Positions 6,135 through 8,959 of a DNA stretch of 8,959 nt are shown here, piece after piece. Origin of the DNA: Halobacteriales archaeon QS_9_70_65 (GTDB taxonomy: Archaea; Halobacteriota; Halobacteria; Halobacteriales; Haloarculaceae); the NCBI GenBank assembly GCA_003023535.1, contig PXSC01000042.1:1-8959 (forward strand). The letters are read 5' to 3'. The position numbers were made by a program, and so were the translations under genes. How positions within the stretch are numbered: the stretch's first letter is position 1; every line of letters begins with the position of its first letter. The notes beneath the pieces are model-generated. The model was not told the DNA's origin. It searched no databases and was given only the letters and a program-made list of their open reading frames with translations.

Positions 6135-6329
6135 ATGATGGTCCCGGTCCGGTGTTTCACGTGCGGCAACGTCGTCGGCGGCCACTGGGAGGAGTTCAAG
6201 GCCCGCGCCCGCGAGGGCGAGGAGGACCCCGCCGAGGTGCTGGACGAGCTCGGCGTCGAGCGTGCCTGCTGTCGACGGATGCTCGTCTCCCACAAGGACC
6301 TCGTCGACATCGTCTCGCCCTACCAATGA
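6135..6329 (+). CDS. rpoN: DNA-directed RNA polymerase subunit N
   Basis: A 64-residue zinc protein, homologue of eukaryotic Rpb10, that stabilises the D-L platform of RNA polymerase. Zinc ligands are a CxxC near the start (Cys7, Cys10 in VRCFTCGN) and the adjacent Cys45-Cys46 (ACCRRML). The ending [13 protein letters not shown] matches archaeal RpoN. Shine-Dalgarno GGTGAT (6123-6128) lies 6 nt before ATG 6135; the next ATG at 6138 is an alternative, but MMVP is the common start. Its stop overlaps the rpoK ATG (ATGA). It is not the bacterial sigma-54 of the same symbol. Confidence 0.95.
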   Translation: MMVPVRCFTCGNVVGGHWEEFKARAREGEEDPAEVLDELGVERACCRRMLVSHKDLVDIVSPYQ

Positions 6330-6499
6330 GGGGGTCGAACCGCTACGAGAAGGCGCGCATCCTCGGGGCACGAGCGCTGCAGGTGTCGTACGGCGCGCCG
6401 GTGCTCGTCGACACCGACCAGACCGAGCCCATCCTCGTCGCCGCCGAGGAGTACGACACCGACGTCCTCCCGTTCACCGTCCGGCGGGGTGAGGAGTAG
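6326..6499 (+). CDS. rpoK: DNA-directed RNA polymerase subunit K
   Basis: A 57-residue homologue of eukaryotic Rpb6 and bacterial omega; it clamps the C terminus of the largest subunit during RNA polymerase assembly. The diagnostic run is [20 protein letters not shown], followed by PVLVDTD and the strand [14 protein letters not shown]. It lacks the long acidic N-terminal tail of eukaryotic Rpb6, as usual for archaea. ATG 6326 overlaps the rpoN stop, and the gene ends one base before eno. Confidence 0.95.
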   Translation: MRGSNRYEKARILGARALQVSYGAPVLVDTDQTEPILVAAEEYDTDVLPFTVRRGEE

Positions 6500-7744
6500 A
6501 TGACGCTCATCACGGAGGTGCGGCTCCGACGGGTGCTCGACAGCCGGGGCAACCCGACCGTCGAGGCCGAGCTGCGGACCGACGACGGCGGCTTCGGCCG
6601 CGGCGCCGCCCCCTCGGGGGCGTCGACCGGCGACCACGAGGCCGTCGAGCGGCCGGCCGGCGAGGCCATCACCAGGGCCCGCGAGCTCGCGGTTCCCCGG
6701 CTCGAGGGACAGGTGTACGCCGGCGACCAGCGCGGCGTCGACAACACGCTCCGGGCGGCCGACGGCACCGACGACTTCTCGGAGATCGGCGCCAACTCCG
6801 CGGTGGCGATCTCGATGGCCGCCGCGAAGGCCGCCGCCGACGTGCTCGGTGCGCCGCTGTACCAGCACCTCGGCGGCGCCTTCCGCGGCCGGGAGTTTCC
6901 CGTCCCGCTCGGCAACGTCGTCGGCGGCGGCGAGCACGCCGCCGACGCGACCCACATCCAGGAGTTCCTCGCGGCGCCCGTCGGGGCGCCCTCGGTGACC
7001 GACGCCGCCTTCGCCAACGCCCGCGTCCACGGCGAGGTCGGCGACCGGCTCGACGAGCGGGGCGTCGCCGCCGCCAAAGGCGACGAGGGCGCGTGGGCGC
7101 CAGCGGTCGACGACGCGACGGCCCTCGAAATCGTCGACGAGGCCGTCGACGCCGTCGCCGACGAGGTCGGCTTCGAGATCGGCATCGGACTCGACGTGGC
7201 GGCCGCCGAGCTGTTCGACGACGGTGCCTACCACTACGGCGACGAGACGCGGACGCCCGACGAGCAGGTCGACTACGTCGCCGAGTTGGTCGACGAGTAC
7301 GGCCTCGTCTACGTCGAGGACCCCCTCAACGAGGACGACTTCGAGGGGTTCGCCGAGCTGACCGACCGGGTGGGCCGCGGGGCGCAGGGCGCCCACGGCG
7401 CGAGCGGGCGAAGCCCGCGGGCGACGGAGACGCTCGTCTGCGGCGACGACCTGTTCGTCACCGACACCGACCGCATCGAGCGCGGTATCGAGGCCGGCGC
7501 CGGCAACAGCGTCCTGGTGAAGCCGAACCAGATCGGAACGCTGTCGGACGCCTTCGACGCCATCGAGCTGGCCGTCGCGAGCGACTACGACCCCGTCGTC
7601 TCCCACCGCAGCGGCGAGACGGAAGACACGACGATCGCACACCTCGCCGTCGCGACCGACGCCCCGTTCATCAAGACGGGCACCGTCGGCGGCGAGCGCA
7701 CCGCCAAGCTGAACGAACTCATCAGAATCGAGGCAAACGCATGA
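6500..7744 (+). CDS. eno: Enolase (phosphopyruvate hydratase)
   Basis: A 414-residue cytoplasmic enzyme converting 2-phosphoglycerate to phosphoenolpyruvate (reversible; glycolysis and gluconeogenesis), with Mg2+ as cofactor. All key residues are visible. Glu155 is in HIQEF and Glu196 in GDEGAWAP. The metal ligands are Asp232 (GLDVAAAE), Glu273 (YVEDPLN) and an Asp in GDDLF (315-319). Lys341 is in LVKPNQ, the SHRSGET loop at 368-374, and Lys392 in IKTGTVGG. Haloarchaeal enolases are near 400 residues; the excess is a 17-residue Gly/Ala/Arg-rich insertion at 292-308, just before the GDD strand, made of two DNA hairpins. The ATG directly follows the rpoK TAG, with GGTGA at 6488-6492 as Shine-Dalgarno. 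The stop overlaps the rps2 ATG. Its place within an r-protein operon is typical of archaea. Confidence 0.96.
   Translation: MTLITEVRLRRVLDSRGNPTVEAELRTDDGGFGRGAAPSGASTGDHEAVERPAGEAITRARELAVPRLEGQVYAGDQRGVDNTLRAADGTDDFSEIGANSAVAISMAAAKAAADVLGAPLYQHLGGAFRGREFPVPLGNVVGGGEHAADATHIQEFLAAPVGAPSVTDAAFANARVHGEVGDRLDERGVAAAKGDEGAWAPAVDDATALEIVDEAVDAVADEVGFEIGIGLDVAAAELFDDGAYHYGDETRTPDEQVDYVAELVDEYGLVYVEDPLNEDDFEGFAELTDRVGRGAQGAHGASGRSPRATETLVCGDDLFVTDTDRIERGIEAGAGNSVLVKPNQIGTLSDAFDAIELAVASDYDPVVSHRSGETEDTTIAHLAVATDAPFIKTGTVGGERTAKLNELIRIEANA
7373..7423 (+). repeat. GC-rich palindromic in-frame insertion in eno
   Basis: This 51-nt block encodes residues 292-308 and contains two adjacent perfect 6-bp hairpins with 3-nt loops: GGGCGC/GCGCCC around AGG (7380-7394) and GCGGGC/GCCCGC around GAA (7404-7418). 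The encoded Gly/Ala/Arg/Ser-rich peptide has no acidic residue, unlike the rest of the protein, and falls between TDRV and TETLVCGDD where family members have only a short turn. A small palindromic (REP-like) insertion is a reasonable guess. Confidence 0.5.
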
Positions 7745-8541
7745 GCGACAACGAAGAGGGGTACGACTCGGAGCTCGACGAGGAACTCGACGAGCTGGAA
7801 GGAGAACTCGACGAGCCGGACGAGTCCGAGGCCGCGGCCGAGGAGGCCGACCCCACCGACGACGAACAGCCCGCCGACGCGGCCGCCGACGAGGCGACCG
7901 AGGAGGCCGATTCGACCGACGACGAGCCGGTACTCGACGAGGACGTCATGCCGGACGACGAGGCCGACCTCCTCATCCCCGTCGAGGACTACCTCGCGGC
8001 CGGCGTCCACATCGGCACCCAGCAGAAAACCAAGTCCATGGAGCGGTTCATCCACCGCGTCCGGACCGACGGCCTGTACGTGCTGGACGTCTCGACGACC
8101 GACGACCGCATCCGGACGGCGGCGTCGTTCCTGGCCAACTACAGCCCCGAGCAGATCCTGGTGGCCTCCAGCCGCCAGTACGGCCGGTTCCCGGCCGAGA
8201 AGTTCGCCGACGCCGTCGGTGCCCGCGCCCGGACCGGCCGGTTCATCCCCGGGACGCTGACCAACCCCGACTACGACGGCTACATCGAGCCCGACGTCGT
8301 CGTGGTGACGGACCCCATCGGCGACTCCCAGGCCGTCAAGGAAGCCATCACGGTCGGTATCCCCGTCATCGCGATGTGCGACTCCAACAACACGACGTCG
8401 AACGTCGACCTCGTGGTGCCGACGAACAACAAGGGCCGCCGCGCCCTCAGCGTCATCTACTGGCTTCTGGCCAACGAGACGCTGGACCGCCGCGGCGCCG
8501 AGCCCGGCTACGCCCTCGAGGACTTCGAGACCGAGCTGTAG
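7741..8541 (+). CDS. rps2: Ribosomal protein S2 (uS2) with long acidic N-terminal extension
   Basis: A 266-residue 30S protein near the mRNA exit side. The conserved domain begins at about residue 77 ([20 protein letters not shown]). It continues through [42 protein letters not shown] strand (198-213), and [20 protein letters not shown]. Residues 1-75 are an extremely acidic, low-complexity extension in which EEADPTDDE (34-42) is repeated as EEADSTDDE (54-62). Such extensions are common on haloarchaeal S2 but vary in length. The ATG overlaps the eno stop (ATGA), so S2 is the last gene of the S9 operon. The next gene is convergent. Confidence 0.95.
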   Translation: MSDNEEGYDSELDEELDELEGELDEPDESEAAAEEADPTDDEQPADAAADEATEEADSTDDEPVLDEDVMPDDEADLLIPVEDYLAAGVHIGTQQKTKSMERFIHRVRTDGLYVLDVSTTDDRIRTAASFLANYSPEQILVASSRQYGRFPAEKFADAVGARARTGRFIPGTLTNPDYDGYIEPDVVVVTDPIGDSQAVKEAITVGIPVIAMCDSNNTTSNVDLVVPTNNKGRRALSVIYWLLANETLDRRGAEPGYALEDFETEL

Positions 8542-8558
8542 GCTCGTTTTCGCGTTTC
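8542..8558 (+). terminator. Probable T-rich terminator of the S9 operon
   Basis: Directly after the S2 stop come TTTT (8547-8550) and TTT (8555-8557) in an otherwise GC-rich 21-nt gap before the convergent gene. Archaeal RNA polymerase terminates at short T-runs, so this is the natural end of the operon. No hairpin is seen. Confidence 0.4.
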
Positions 8559-8562
8559 GAGG

Positions 8563-8959
8563 TCAGCTGAAGTCCGGGAGCGCCAGCTCCGCGGATTCGT
8601 CGCACAGCAGGCTCTCGGGAACCGTCTCGGCCCACCGCAGGTCCGCGACGCCCTCGTCCGCCCGGACGTCTCCGGCGCCGGCATCCCGGGTCGCCGGCCG
8701 GCCCTCGAAGACGACATACGGATTCGGCACCGGGAGCCGGTCGGGTCGCCTCTCGGACTCCACGGACCGTACACTCGCGGTAGGACTCTCCGGGGCGACG
8801 GCCATCGCCGGGGTCGACCCAGCCGTCGGCGCCCTCGTAGCTCGCCAGCAGGACCCGGCTGTCGTCGTCCCGGACTCGTACGCCCGCCCCGCCGACGACG
8901 CCGACCGCCTCGAAGGCCTCGACCAGCGCGTCGTGCTCGTCGGGCGCGCAGTCGACCCG
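8563..8959 (-). pseudogene. Nudix-like hydrolase gene, frameshifted, 5' end beyond window
   Basis: Reading leftward from the window edge, the first 72 codons in one frame give a Nudix-type strand-loop-helix: SRVLLASYEGADGWVDPGDG, then RRPGESYRECTVRGVREAT (ending at 8744). From 8742 the sense continues in another frame as PVPNPYVVFEGRP, then ADLRWAETVPESLL, to a TGA at 8563-8565, resembling a Nudix C-terminal strand. The residues usually found between these parts (a few dozen) are missing, so loss plus frameshift is likely. The Nudix box is also degenerate: the first Gly is Asp52 and the R-E-U-x-E-E core reads R-G-V-R-E-A (residue numbers from the window edge). Substrate unknown. It is convergent with rps2, 21 nt away. 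Whether the lesion is biological or an assembly fault cannot be told here. Confidence 0.6.

Noticed and set aside
6320..7642. 440-codon minus-strand open frame opposite rpoK and eno
   Set aside because: It mirrors the enolase codons exactly in antisense phase, is rich in Val/Gly/Asp-type shadow composition, and matches no family.
1..8959. CRISPR array, insertion sequence, integrase or defence genes
   Set aside because: No regularly spaced repeats, transposase motifs or terminal inverted repeats were seen; the content is almost all conserved housekeeping genes.

Overview
The window is chromosomal DNA from a halophilic archaeon (class Halobacteria). The evidence is very high GC, strongly Asp/Glu-rich proteins, archaeal-type gene products (RNA polymerase subunits D, N and K, ribosomal proteins L18e and S4/S11/S13 of archaeal type), TATA-like boxes about 25-28 nt upstream of start codons (leaderless transcripts), and class II tRNAs without an encoded CCA. 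I cannot name a genus from this sequence.

Layout. (1) 1-813: the 5' part of moaA (radical SAM GTP 3',8-cyclase, molybdenum cofactor pathway) runs leftward off the window. It diverges from mrp, an ApbC/Nbp35-type Fe-S carrier ATPase, across a 133-nt spacer holding two back-to-back leaderless promoters. (2) 1851-2291: a 76-aa acidic hypothetical protein coupled to mrp, then a 51-aa predicted membrane microprotein. (3) 2292-2482: an intergenic stretch with a strong TTAAG-type promoter and a roughly 100-nt leader containing four consecutive hairpins, followed by tRNA-Ser(GCT). (4) 2579-4668: the S13-S4-S11-RpoD cluster. (5) 4669-4799: a spacer with its own TATA box, leading into tRNA-Leu(CAG). 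(6) 4912-8541: the classical halobacterial S9 operon, L18e-L13-S9-RpoN-RpoK-enolase-S2, with start and stop codons mostly touching or overlapping. (7) 8563-8959: a Nudix-like gene on the minus strand, convergent with rps2 and cut by the window edge.

The two central units form a translation and transcription block: small-subunit and large-subunit ribosomal proteins, three RNA polymerase subunits, two tRNAs and one glycolytic enzyme. Each unit starts with a class II tRNA, so tRNA processing probably generates the 5' end of each r-protein mRNA.

Most notable oddities: the S13 gene lacks a central block of roughly 35-40 codons and is frameshifted at the junction, and the Nudix gene shows the same kind of lesion (internal loss plus frameshift). 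Two such events in 9 kb, one in a core ribosomal gene, point to an assembly or sequencing fault as the first explanation. Other observations are a 17-residue in-frame enolase insert built from two perfect GC-rich hairpins, and the structured RNA leader before tRNA-Ser. I do not see a clearly new defence, mobile or metabolic system. The best candidate for something undescribed is the structured leader at about 2380-2460.
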